Made by a program: the position numbers and the translations under genes. Below the pieces are notes generated by a model. It was not told where the DNA came from. It did no database searches and saw only the letters and a program-made list of their open reading frames with translations. A stretch of 64,000 bases of DNA from Candidatus Gastranaerophilales bacterium (GTDB lineage: Bacteria > Cyanobacteriota > Vampirovibrionia > Gastranaerophilales > Gastranaerophilaceae): the NCBI GenBank assembly GCA_944323115.1, contig CALURG010000012.1, forward strand, positions 1 to 64,000, read 5' to 3'. Shown in pieces: positions 34,414 through 41,840 of this stretch (positions are counted from its first letter, which is position 1; the number at the start of each line of letters is the position of its first letter).

Positions 34414-34829
34414 TGGAGACGAGGGGAAGCGAACCCCTGTCCGAAATGGAATGCAGCAAACATCTACGAGCGTAGGTGCATTTTATCTTACCTTAACAAG
34501 GAAAGCATCCACAACCTAAATCAAGGCAAAGCAGTTTTAAGAGATACGCTCCTTGAGAAAAGTCTTGATACGGTTAATTCTCATCCCCGTACTGCGTCTT
34601 GCATAGTGGACCCTGCACAGCGGCAAGCTGGCCGTACAGAGTGGGCATAGTTCAGTCTGTCGAACTATCGGTTACTAAGCAGCCAATCTAGCTGCACTTC
34701 TGCCGAAATTGCCTTCGATAACGTTAACGTAGTTAGCGTTTAATTTAAGTTGCTCGTTGATAACCGAGAACAGCGCTCGGACCCGCAGTTTGATACAAAC
34801 GATCACCCCGTCAAATCCAAAACGTCCCC
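34414..34829 (-). ncRNA. ssrA: Transfer-messenger RNA (tmRNA)
   Basis: Rescues stalled ribosomes together with SmpB. Reverse-strand 5' end GGGGACGTTTTGGATTTGACGGGG is followed by an mRNA-like part, then a 3' end TTTCGGACAGGGGTTCGCTT and CCCCTCGTCTCCA. The acceptor GGGGACG pairs with CGTCTCC over 7 bp including the alanine-identity G3.U wobble. The T arm is CAGGGG-TTCGCTT-CCCCTC-like. CCA is not encoded. The tag frame runs from GCT at 34737 to TAG at 34675: 20 residues, ANYVNVIEGNFGRSAARLAA. smpB lies at 50.0-50.5 kb. 416 bases before CCA addition. Confidence 0.93.
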
Positions 34830-34884
34830 ATATTTAAAGAGAAATTTTAAAAGCTCATTTGTTTTGGGTACCTGTCAAATCAAA
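34818..34884. repeat. 67-bp direct repeat, copy 1: ssrA promoter and 5' end
   Basis: Starting CAAAACGTCCCCATATTTAA, it covers the first 12 bases of tmRNA and its upstream region, and recurs exactly 153 bases to the right. The upstream region includes TTGACA on the reverse strand (34878-34873), a likely -35. Confidence 0.9.
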
Positions 34885-34970
34885 GATTTGTACGGTACTA
34901 TTATTATGTTTCAACCTCTACGTTTCGACCTTCGTCGAACCGTTTCGGTTTTCACACCGGCTTACGCTTT

Positions 34971-35037
34971 CAAAACGTCCCCATATTTAAAGAGAAATTT
35001 TAAAAGCTCATTTGTTTTGGGTACCTGTCAAATCAAA
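34971..35037. repeat. 67-bp direct repeat, copy 2: orphan ssrA promoter
   Basis: Identical to 34818-34884. It carries a second copy of the ssrA upstream region and first 12 tmRNA bases, pointing leftward through an 86-base spacer toward the intact gene. It may be a second functional promoter or the scar of a partial duplication. Confidence 0.9.
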
Positions 35038-35041
35038 TAGA

Positions 35042-35101
35042 GTAGGTTGGGCTTTCAGCCCAACAAAAAACTATACTGTTGGGGTGGAAACCCCAACCTA
35101 C
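35042..35101 (+). repeat. Double-hairpin repeat family 1, copy E
   Basis: The best-preserved copy: hairpin GTTGGGC-TTTCA-GCCCAAC, linker, hairpin GTTGGGG-TGGAAA-CCCCAAC, with GTAG/CTAC ends. Confidence 0.92.
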
Positions 35102-35169
35102 AAGCTCCAAATAAATGAAGAAATTCCTCATATATTCATATCTCAATGTACAAATTATATTTTAGTATA

Positions 35170-36807
35170 TCATGCTCTTAACTCTTTTTGTACATCTTCA
35201 AGTTTTAGACCTAAAATTTTTTCCAACTCGTTCATCTTTCTTTTGTCTGTAATATTGCACGAACGCAAAAGATTTTTTTTCAATTCTTCATTCTTTATTT
35301 TTTTAGCAACTTCAAACACACCAAAATTGTAATCTCTTTTGGGCAAAAGTGGGAATTTGTATATTAACCTGTCATAAAGTGCATCATTGTCAGTTTCAAC
35401 AAGATTTTTGTAATATTCTCTAAACTTTTCTCTCGGTAAAAGATGAACAAAACTGCCAAGATGTTCTATCGATTCCGGCAAAGCATATTTTTCGGCAATG
35501 TTATAATACTCCAATATTCTAGAAGGAAGTATTTCAGAACGAACCGTTTGCAAATCGTCTTTAATTTCCTTGTCACGATGTTTCATGGCAAGCAAAGGAA
35601 TTTCATTAAACAAGATTATTTGAGTAATAACATCATTAGTTTGCACAAGTTTTTCAAAATACTTAATTGCATCATCATATGGCAGATATTTTAAAACATA
35701 AGCCAAACCTCTGTTTACAGCAGGGTCATGCATTTTCAAACATTTGTCAATGTAGTATTTTTTATTTGGCAGATGTTTTATACTCATTGCCAGCCCGGCA
35801 TTTTTACTGCTGCTGTTCATATGCCTGTTTCTGTATAGCTTGCCCCACTCCATTTCTCCATACCAGGATTTATTTTCGTTTTCAGCAATTTCATCCCTTA
35901 CGGATTTTAGAACATATCTTGCAATTTTATCGCCATTTTTAAGCCTATTTACGACTCTCACGCCTCCCCAGTCAAAACTGTATCCTTTGCAAACATTATG
36001 TTTATGTTCTAAATTTTCGTCAGTACATTTTAGTCCATAGCTGTATGGGTTTACATTGTATTTTGGCAATCTGACATCATCATCAACATATTTAAGAACC
36101 ATATAACCGGATTTCAAGCTTCCAAAAAAGAATTTCCCTCTGTTGCTTTCATATCCTACATTATTCATCCAATAGGCAGCACTGTTTATTTCGGCATAAG
36201 CACCATGACTCTTGTAGGGCTGCCAATTTCTACCCTCAATCATATGATAAACTTTTATTACATATTCATCTTCATCAAAAGAAGGATCTCTAAGACCGAT
36301 AAGTTTATACCCGGAACCTTTTCCTCCTTTTCCAAGATATTCTATATCTACATTATCCCATTCTCCGGCAAGCTTATATTTGCGAACCATATTTTCAAAT
36401 AATTCTTTTGCACGTTTACTGCGATGTTTAATTATTTCATCAACCGTTGTTGCTTTTGTTTCGTCAAATGAACGCAGTTCGTAAGCTATTTCGTCTAACG
36501 TTTTATAAATATCTTTTATACACTCCTCTCTGTTTTCCTTAGGAAGTTTCTCTATTATATAAGCAGGAAGTTGACCAACAATCAGACTTTTTTCTCTGTG
36601 TTTATTGACTATCTCCTTTATGTCCTTTTGACCATCGATATAAGTACGTTTTTTCATTTGTTTAGTTACGCCGCCGAAAGAAACGGCTGCCGAAGTTCCA
36701 AATTGTTTTACGGATGCAGGTTCGTTGTTGTTTTGTGCATTCAATGAGCCGTTAATTCTTTGTGAATACAAAGAATTAACTAAACATGTGTTTAGTAGTT
36801 TTATCAT
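35170..36807 (-). CDS. Protein kinase-like fold protein with N-terminal SFGG motif and helical repeats
   Basis: 545 residues. After a disordered N-terminus carrying AAVSFGGVTKQ (about 40-50) comes a kinase-like domain: glycine-rich loop LGKGGKGSGYKL (about 158-169), VIK lysine (about 185), a helix-C-type Glu in AEINSAA (about 206), hinge MVLKYVD (about 236-242), and YSFDWGGVRV with a DxG-like Asp (about 279). A canonical HRD catalytic loop is not evident (HKHNVCKGYSFD). The C-terminal ~200 residues look like helical repeats. It could be a divergent kinase or pseudokinase. AAGGA supports ATG 36807 over 36813. Confidence 0.55.
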   Translation of the reverse strand: MIKLLNTCLVNSLYSQRINGSLNAQNNNEPASVKQFGTSAAVSFGGVTKQMKKRTYIDGQKDIKEIVNKHREKSLIVGQLPAYIIEKLPKENREECIKDIYKTLDEIAYELRSFDETKATTVDEIIKHRSKRAKELFENMVRKYKLAGEWDNVDIEYLGKGGKGSGYKLIGLRDPSFDEDEYVIKVYHMIEGRNWQPYKSHGAYAEINSAAYWMNNVGYESNRGKFFFGSLKSGYMVLKYVDDDVRLPKYNVNPYSYGLKCTDENLEHKHNVCKGYSFDWGGVRVVNRLKNGDKIARYVLKSVRDEIAENENKSWYGEMEWGKLYRNRHMNSSSKNAGLAMSIKHLPNKKYYIDKCLKMHDPAVNRGLAYVLKYLPYDDAIKYFEKLVQTNDVITQIILFNEIPLLAMKHRDKEIKDDLQTVRSEILPSRILEYYNIAEKYALPESIEHLGSFVHLLPREKFREYYKNLVETDNDALYDRLIYKFPLLPKRDYNFGVFEVAKKIKNEELKKNLLRSCNITDKRKMNELEKILGLKLEDVQKELRA

Positions 36808-36910
36808 AATCATTCCTTAAATATTCAGAGCTGTATAGAAAAAACTGCTGAAAAAAACTTTTGCTAGTTTTTACAAAATAACATTAAGTAATTTTAAGAT
36901 ATCTGCAAAA

Positions 36911-37228
36911 TTACCGGACAATATCCATCAATATTTTGTAAAAAAATCGTATATTCTTTTCGGATTCTGAATTCAAGACAGCATTTATTTCTTTGATGAG
37001 AGATTCTTTGTCTTGCAGGTGGTTTGTTTGAAACAAAAGATAAGGCTCTACCTCTAAAACAGATGAAATTTTGTCCAGCAAATCAAGAGACGGAAAGTTT
37101 ACACCGCATTCTATCCTGCTTAAGTGTTTTGAATCTATGCAAACTTTTTCGGATAGTTGTTCCTGTGTAAAACCTTTGTTTTTTCTTAATTCTTTGATTC
37201 TTTGGCCGAGAAGTTGTTTACATTTCAT
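36911..37228 (-). CDS. XRE-family helix-turn-helix regulator
   Basis: 105 residues: an N-terminal HTH (about 7-62) with RIKELRKNKGFTQEQLSEKVCIDSKHLSRIECGVNFPSLDLLDKISSVLEVEPYLLF, then a short helical tail. The HTH shares build with the regulator at 32.6 kb (both have IDSKHLSRIECG / IHSRQLSKIETG and ..FPS..L..). It lies just upstream of the kinase-like gene on the same strand, in the same accessory island, and may control it. Confidence 0.85.
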   Translation of the reverse strand: MKCKQLLGQRIKELRKNKGFTQEQLSEKVCIDSKHLSRIECGVNFPSLDLLDKISSVLEVEPYLLFQTNHLQDKESLIKEINAVLNSESEKNIRFFYKILMDIVR

Positions 37229-37415
37229 AGTTTCTATGAGCCTTAAATTCTTATATACAACCGGAAAATAAATTTAACTTATTTGAGAGCAAACTACAGA
37301 AAAATTAAGTAAAGAGCCAATTTACTGCTTATGTTTTTCTGGTTTTCCTGTATTTATTATGCCAATTTTGACAAGCCGTAAAAACAGCGTTATTTATCAA
37401 GTTTTTAGTAAATTA

Positions 37416-37444
37416 TTGACTTTATTGGGCGTAAAAGTTACAAT
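37416..37444 (+). promoter_or_regulatory. Sigma-70-type promoter of the GT32/LicD operon
   Basis: TTGACT (37416-37421), a 17-base spacer and TACAAT (37439-37444): five of six consensus bases in each hexamer. Predicted start near 37451, leaving a 24-base leader with AAAGGTGAT before ATG 37475. Confidence 0.75.
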
Positions 37445-37474
37445 TCATGTTGAATTATTCAAAAAAGGTGATAT

Positions 37475-38275
37475 ATGGTACAGAATAAAATTCCCAAAAT
37501 TATTCACTATGTCTGGGTAGGAGACAAAGAAAAACCGCCTTTAGTCTTAAAGTGCTTAAAAACCTGGAAAAAGTACTGTCCCGACTATGAAATTGTTGAA
37601 TGGAACAATGAAAAATTTGAAAAAATAAAAAACAAATATGCTCAACAGGCTTTTGAAAACAAAAAATGGGCATTTGTTTCGGACTATATCAGATTATACG
37701 CACTGTATAACTATGGCGGGATTTACCTGGATACAGATGTTGAGATTACACAAAACATAGACAAGTTTCTTGTACATGATTTTGTTTCGGGTTTTGAAAA
37801 ATGTGAAAATATTTATTCACCAATAACAGCTTTCATGGGTGCACAAAAAGGGAATAAAATTATAAAGGATTTTTTAAATTACTATGAAACACACGAATTC
37901 GAAACCAAAGACGGTTTGGATATGAAACCGAATACAGAGAGAATAACAGAATATTTCATGGAAAATTTCGGACTTCAAAAACCTTTTGACGGAGTAAAAA
38001 CAATAGAACTTTGCAAAAACTGCATGATATACCCTTATTATTATTTTTGTACTCCGGAAGATGGTAAAGAAAACTTTGCGATACACAATTTCAACGGCTC
38101 TTGGTTAGACAGTTACCACCGTAAAGACCTGATTACAATAGGCAGGTTCAGGATTGCAAGATTAAAATACAGAAAAGAAAGAGAAAATAATATATTTCCT
38201 ATTTTGAAAAATGAAAAATTAATCATGCTAAACGCTGTCAGCAAAAATAAATATATTGCATTAATTAAGAAATAA
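37475..38275 (+). CDS. GT32-type glycosyltransferase (DXD sugar-binding)
   Basis: 266 residues. Starts IPKIIHYVWVGDKEKPPLVLKCLKTWKKYCPDYEIVEWN, the OCH1/capsular family signature. AFVSDYIRLYALYNYGGIYLDTDVE (about 68-92) has the DXD metal/sugar-nucleotide motif, and HNFNGSW lies near the C-terminus. Transfers a sugar to a surface glycan in the cytoplasm. First gene of an operon with LicD (9-base gap), behind a clear promoter. Confidence 0.88.
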   Translation: MVQNKIPKIIHYVWVGDKEKPPLVLKCLKTWKKYCPDYEIVEWNNEKFEKIKNKYAQQAFENKKWAFVSDYIRLYALYNYGGIYLDTDVEITQNIDKFLVHDFVSGFEKCENIYSPITAFMGAQKGNKIIKDFLNYYETHEFETKDGLDMKPNTERITEYFMENFGLQKPFDGVKTIELCKNCMIYPYYYFCTPEDGKENFAIHNFNGSWLDSYHRKDLITIGRFRIARLKYRKERENNIFPILKNEKLIMLNAVSKNKYIALIKK

Positions 38276-38284
38276 GAGGAAACA

Positions 38285-39226
38285 ATGAAACTGTTTTACA
38301 TAAAAGACAATGACGATTCTTATATTGTAAGTTTATTATTTTTTAAATTAAAATTCAGAAAAAAAAGAATTCTTGGCTTTGTCGATTACAAAAAAAACTA
38401 CTATTATCTCAAAAAACATATTGATGTCACACAACTCAAACCGGCAGAGGGGGAATTGAGAGATTTTCAGTTGAAACTGCTTGATTTTTCATATGAATAT
38501 TTAAAGGAATTTGAGAAAAAGGGATGGAACTATTTTTTAACAAGCGGAAATCTCATTGGTGCACTAAGACACAAAGGATATATTCCGTGGGATGACGATA
38601 TTGATATCGGTTTAATGAGAAAAGAATACGAAGCCTGCAAAGAATTTTACAGAAAAGAATTTATTAATATAGATAATTCAAACATTAATATAAATGACAA
38701 GAGATTTGTACAAAAAACAAACCGTATAAAAGACCAATTTTTGAAAAAATACCCAAACCAAATGCTGTTTTTTGAGTGGCATGAGCATTTTCAAATATTA
38801 AAAGGAACGAGTTTCAAAGACCATCTGGTCCTCGATATATTTCCTTTTGATTATTACAAAGATAACTATACAATCGAACAACATATCAAATATCTTGACT
38901 ACATAAAAAAACAAAGAAAAAAATTAAACAATTTGCCCAAAGTGATTGAATTTGTACAAAATGAAATAAAAACCAATAAAAATATCGTAGAAAAAAGCAG
39001 TACAATCTACTACGGGTTAGATTGCACAGACAGTTATTTAAGAAAGCACAAAGAATTTTATAAATATACCGATTTATTTCCGTTAAAAAAATTATCCTAT
39101 GAAAATTTAATGCTAAATGTACCGAACAACCCCGAACATTTTTGTGAAATACTCATCGGAAACTATATGGATTTACCTGATGATATAGGATTTTCACACC
39201 ATCTTGTAATGAGAGATTTTGATTAA
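38285..39226 (+). CDS. LicD family phosphotransferase
   Basis: 313 residues. The LicD core YFLTSGNLIGALRHKGYIPWDDDIDIGLMRKEYE (about 91-124) has the DDDID metal site. The C-terminal region is longer. LicD enzymes transfer phosphocholine or other phospho-substituents to cell-surface glycans (family knowledge). AGAGGAAAC precedes the ATG. It lies 9 bases after the GT32 gene and one base before the collapsed GT2. Confidence 0.88.
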   Translation: MKLFYIKDNDDSYIVSLLFFKLKFRKKRILGFVDYKKNYYYLKKHIDVTQLKPAEGELRDFQLKLLDFSYEYLKEFEKKGWNYFLTSGNLIGALRHKGYIPWDDDIDIGLMRKEYEACKEFYRKEFINIDNSNININDKRFVQKTNRIKDQFLKKYPNQMLFFEWHEHFQILKGTSFKDHLVLDIFPFDYYKDNYTIEQHIKYLDYIKKQRKKLNNLPKVIEFVQNEIKTNKNIVEKSSTIYYGLDCTDSYLRKHKEFYKYTDLFPLKKLSYENLMLNVPNNPEHFCEILIGNYMDLPDDIGFSHHLVMRDFD

Positions 39227-39227
39227 A

Positions 39228-39419
39228 ATGAGTTTTGAAAAGCACAAAAAATTGATATCTGTTGTTGTACCTGTTTACAACGTAGAAAAATATATAAAAA
39301 AGTGTCTGGATAGTATAATCAACCAGACTTACAAAGACAAAATTTTTTCTTATAAAAAAGGTATAAGAAAAGCCGTCTTGTATTTTCTGGGAATAAAAAT
39401 AACAAAAAAACTCGATTAA
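39228..39419 (+). pseudogene. Internally deleted family 2 glycosyltransferase
   Basis: 63 residues. The first ~37 are a normal GT2 N-terminus (LISVVVPVYNVEKYIKKCLDSIINQTYKD). The sequence then jumps to what looks like the C-terminal tail of such an enzyme (KIFSYKKGIRKAVLYFLGIKITKKLD), with the nucleotide-binding DDGS and acidic motifs missing. ATG 39228 starts one base after the LicD stop. Most likely the scar of an in-frame deletion of some 200 codons in the glycan operon. Confidence 0.7.
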
Positions 39420-39525
39420 AAAACATTTTCGAAAAAAAAATTTGTGCTAAAAAGCGAGCAACATGAACGAATTTCAAAACGGCCGGTGTCGGCTGTGACA
39501 CCAGATTAGTTAAAAGGGGTAATAT

Positions 39526-40311
39526 ATGAAAATACAATTTTTTCAAGACGTAATTGACATTATCAGGCACAAACCGGTAGCAAAAAGATACAAACCGACA
39601 AAAGAAGAAAAAGAAATGCACAAAGACCCTTTTTACCAAAAATTTCTCAAAGGACTTGCCGCTGACTTGGCCATGTGGAAGCTGCTGAAAGAATACAAAT
39701 TTGACTCCGTGCTTGATCTTGGTGCGGGAGAGGGCAAACACAGCCGTGTGTTTTTTGAAAGCGGAAAGCAGGTAACAGCTATTTCAGGGTATGACACGGA
39801 AGATTTTGATGAAGATTTGAAAGACAATATTAAATTCATAATATCCGATTATCTCAAATACGATTTTCCGGAAAAATTTGACTGTATATGGGCATCGCAT
39901 ATACTGGAACACCAGCTCAATATCGGTGTGTTTTTGAACAAAATACACAATGATTTAAAAGATAACGGCATCCTGGCCATAACAGTCCCTCCCTGTGAAA
40001 CAGCAGCAGGCGGCGGACATATAAACTGTTTTTCTGCCGGACATTTGATTTATCATCTTCTTATGGCTGGATTTGACCTTAGAGAAATGAAACTCAAAGT
40101 TTACGGATACAATTTGTCAGTCATATGCAGAAAAAATCCGCTTCACAAACAAACAGAAGATAACTTTTGCACAAATCTTTTGGAAAAAGCCGATATGCTG
40201 CCTGATTACGTAGTCGAATCAATAAAAAGGTATAAGAAAAATCATCCGTGGAAAAACTCAAAAACAGGCGGACACGAAAGAATTGAAAAAGATTTGAAAT
40301 ACAGATGGTAA
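39526..40311 (+). CDS. Class I SAM-dependent methyltransferase
   Basis: 261 residues. Motif I VLDLGAGEGKHSR binds SAM (about 63-75), followed by an acidic motif II and CIWASHILEHQLN as motif IV/post-I region. The C-terminus holds VICRKNP. The substrate is unknown; its place after GT32/LicD/GT2 suggests modification of a surface glycan. AAAAGGGG lies 7 bases before the ATG. Confidence 0.85.
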   Translation: MKIQFFQDVIDIIRHKPVAKRYKPTKEEKEMHKDPFYQKFLKGLAADLAMWKLLKEYKFDSVLDLGAGEGKHSRVFFESGKQVTAISGYDTEDFDEDLKDNIKFIISDYLKYDFPEKFDCIWASHILEHQLNIGVFLNKIHNDLKDNGILAITVPPCETAAGGGHINCFSAGHLIYHLLMAGFDLREMKLKVYGYNLSVICRKNPLHKQTEDNFCTNLLEKADMLPDYVVESIKRYKKNHPWKNSKTGGHERIEKDLKYRW

Positions 40312-40526
40312 ATTTGTCTTAGTAGACCCCGCTTATACTCAAGAGTATTCTGATATGTACGGCTCGTAAACTCGCTGCCTCTCAAGTTTGAGACGGTACA
40401 CAGAGCCGGTTGACTATATGAAATTATTAAGAATTTTAAACTTTACATTCTTTGAAATAACAAAAAAATATTTGTTTAAGTTTATCAACATTTAACATTT
40501 ATTTTTTGTAACAAGAAAGGTCTGTT
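40312..40526. other. Intergenic with possible structured RNA
   Basis: 215 bases. The left half (about 40325-40415) is richer in GC and has nested complementarity: TACTC/GAGTA, GGCTC/GAGCC and a perfect TCTCAA-GT-TTGAGA hairpin. The right half is plain AT-rich leader of the next gene. No coding frame is supported. Confidence 0.3.
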
Positions 40527-41825
40527 ATGTTTATTAACTCAATTTCAAAGAATTCCGGTTTGTATGTAAATAAATCCCGCTCAAATCAACAAATTCAAAA
40601 ACAACAGCTGCTAAAAGCAAATGCAAACGACACTGTTTCTTTCAAAGGCGGAGTGAATACAGAAGTTTTGAAAAACCAGTTACGTATATATTTGACACAA
40701 GATATTTGGGCAGAAAAGCTTAATGTAAAAATGCCGGAATCACCTCTTGAAAAAGAAGTTTTACTGGAAATACTCAATAACAGACTGAAATTGGACAGGT
40801 TTGTAAGACTCAGCAATGAAAAATTAAAAATAAAAACTTTGATAAGCCGCATAAACCGTCTGTTAGAACAAGACCCTTCAAACTCCGAACTGCCTGAATT
40901 GACTAAAAAACTGGAAAATAAAGGTAATTTAGAAACAGTATTTAAAAATATCGACAAAAAAATAGAATTTGAATCAAAGAAAAACAAACCGGCACTGGAT
41001 TATTTTGAAAAAATTTCGGAAAAAGAAGAAGAATATCTGAACAAGCACCTTGTAAAAACTTCCGCAATGGACAAATTCTGGCACAAAATAAAAAAACAAG
41101 ATATCAATGCCGAGAAAAAATATTCTGTTAAAGAACTAATTGACATAGTTTCTAACGGCAATATTGAAAACACATCTGTTGCATCAACAAATGTTGTAAA
41201 ACTTTCTAAAAAACAAATTTTGGCCAAAATCGAAAAAGATTATGAACAATTGCTCAGAGAGACAATCGATGTTTACAGCGGTCAAACAAACCACAATGCA
41301 GAAGCCCGCAAATTACGCAAAGATGCGTTAACAAAAAACGTTTCTTTGATGGGTGGAGACAAAAATCTGCAAAAAATAGTTACAAAAGTTTTTGAAAAAG
41401 TCGAAAATAAATTCTCTTACAAAGCAGATAGAATGATTAATGTTGATATTTATCCGATTGGCGAAATTTGGTCAGATATGAACAAAGTGGAAGCTGAAAT
41501 AAAAAAACTACAAAAAGAAATTGAAAATATAAAAAATCAATTATCAAAAAAATCTGACAGTGCTGAATTAAAAAAACAGCTTTTTGCCAAAGAAAAATCT
41601 CTTAACGAACACAAAAAAGAGTGGCTAAAAGGTGTAAAACTCAGCATAAAATATGAAGCAATAAACCGTCAAAGAATGATAAATGCCGACAGACTGCCGG
41701 AATACGATTTTTTAACAGGTGAAAATAAAACTCTTAAACGACACAAAGAAGTATTTAAGATTTTAAACAACAATAATGACACAATACCGGAAGAATTGTG
41801 GTCAAAATTTCTTGTAAATGTATAG
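40527..41825 (+). CDS. Lineage-type helical protein with N-terminal SFKGG motif
   Basis: 432 residues, no recognised domain. The disordered first 40 residues end in NDTVSFKGGVN, matching the SFGGV and NFKS motifs of other proteins in the window. The rest is mostly alpha-helical and Lys/Glu/Asn-rich, with a clear coiled coil near 320-365 (EAEIKKLQKEIENIKNQLSKK). No signal peptide or membrane span. AAGAAAGG precedes the ATG. Convergent with the helicase gene. Function unknown. Confidence 0.65.
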   Translation: MFINSISKNSGLYVNKSRSNQQIQKQQLLKANANDTVSFKGGVNTEVLKNQLRIYLTQDIWAEKLNVKMPESPLEKEVLLEILNNRLKLDRFVRLSNEKLKIKTLISRINRLLEQDPSNSELPELTKKLENKGNLETVFKNIDKKIEFESKKNKPALDYFEKISEKEEEYLNKHLVKTSAMDKFWHKIKKQDINAEKKYSVKELIDIVSNGNIENTSVASTNVVKLSKKQILAKIEKDYEQLLRETIDVYSGQTNHNAEARKLRKDALTKNVSLMGGDKNLQKIVTKVFEKVENKFSYKADRMINVDIYPIGEIWSDMNKVEAEIKKLQKEIENIKNQLSKKSDSAELKKQLFAKEKSLNEHKKEWLKGVKLSIKYEAINRQRMINADRLPEYDFLTGENKTLKRHKEVFKILNNNNDTIPEELWSKFLVNV

Positions 41826-41840
41826 TGATATAGCAGTTTC

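Noticed and set aside
34213..34650. 145-codon + strand open frame
   Set aside because: It runs antisense across the ssrA gene and palindromic DNA; tmRNA evidence is decisive and the translated sequence looks random (many W, C, R).
32253..35101. CRISPR array
   Set aside because: Repeats are ~60 bp, internally palindromic, irregularly spaced by 230-1000 bp and separated by genes; no cas genes.
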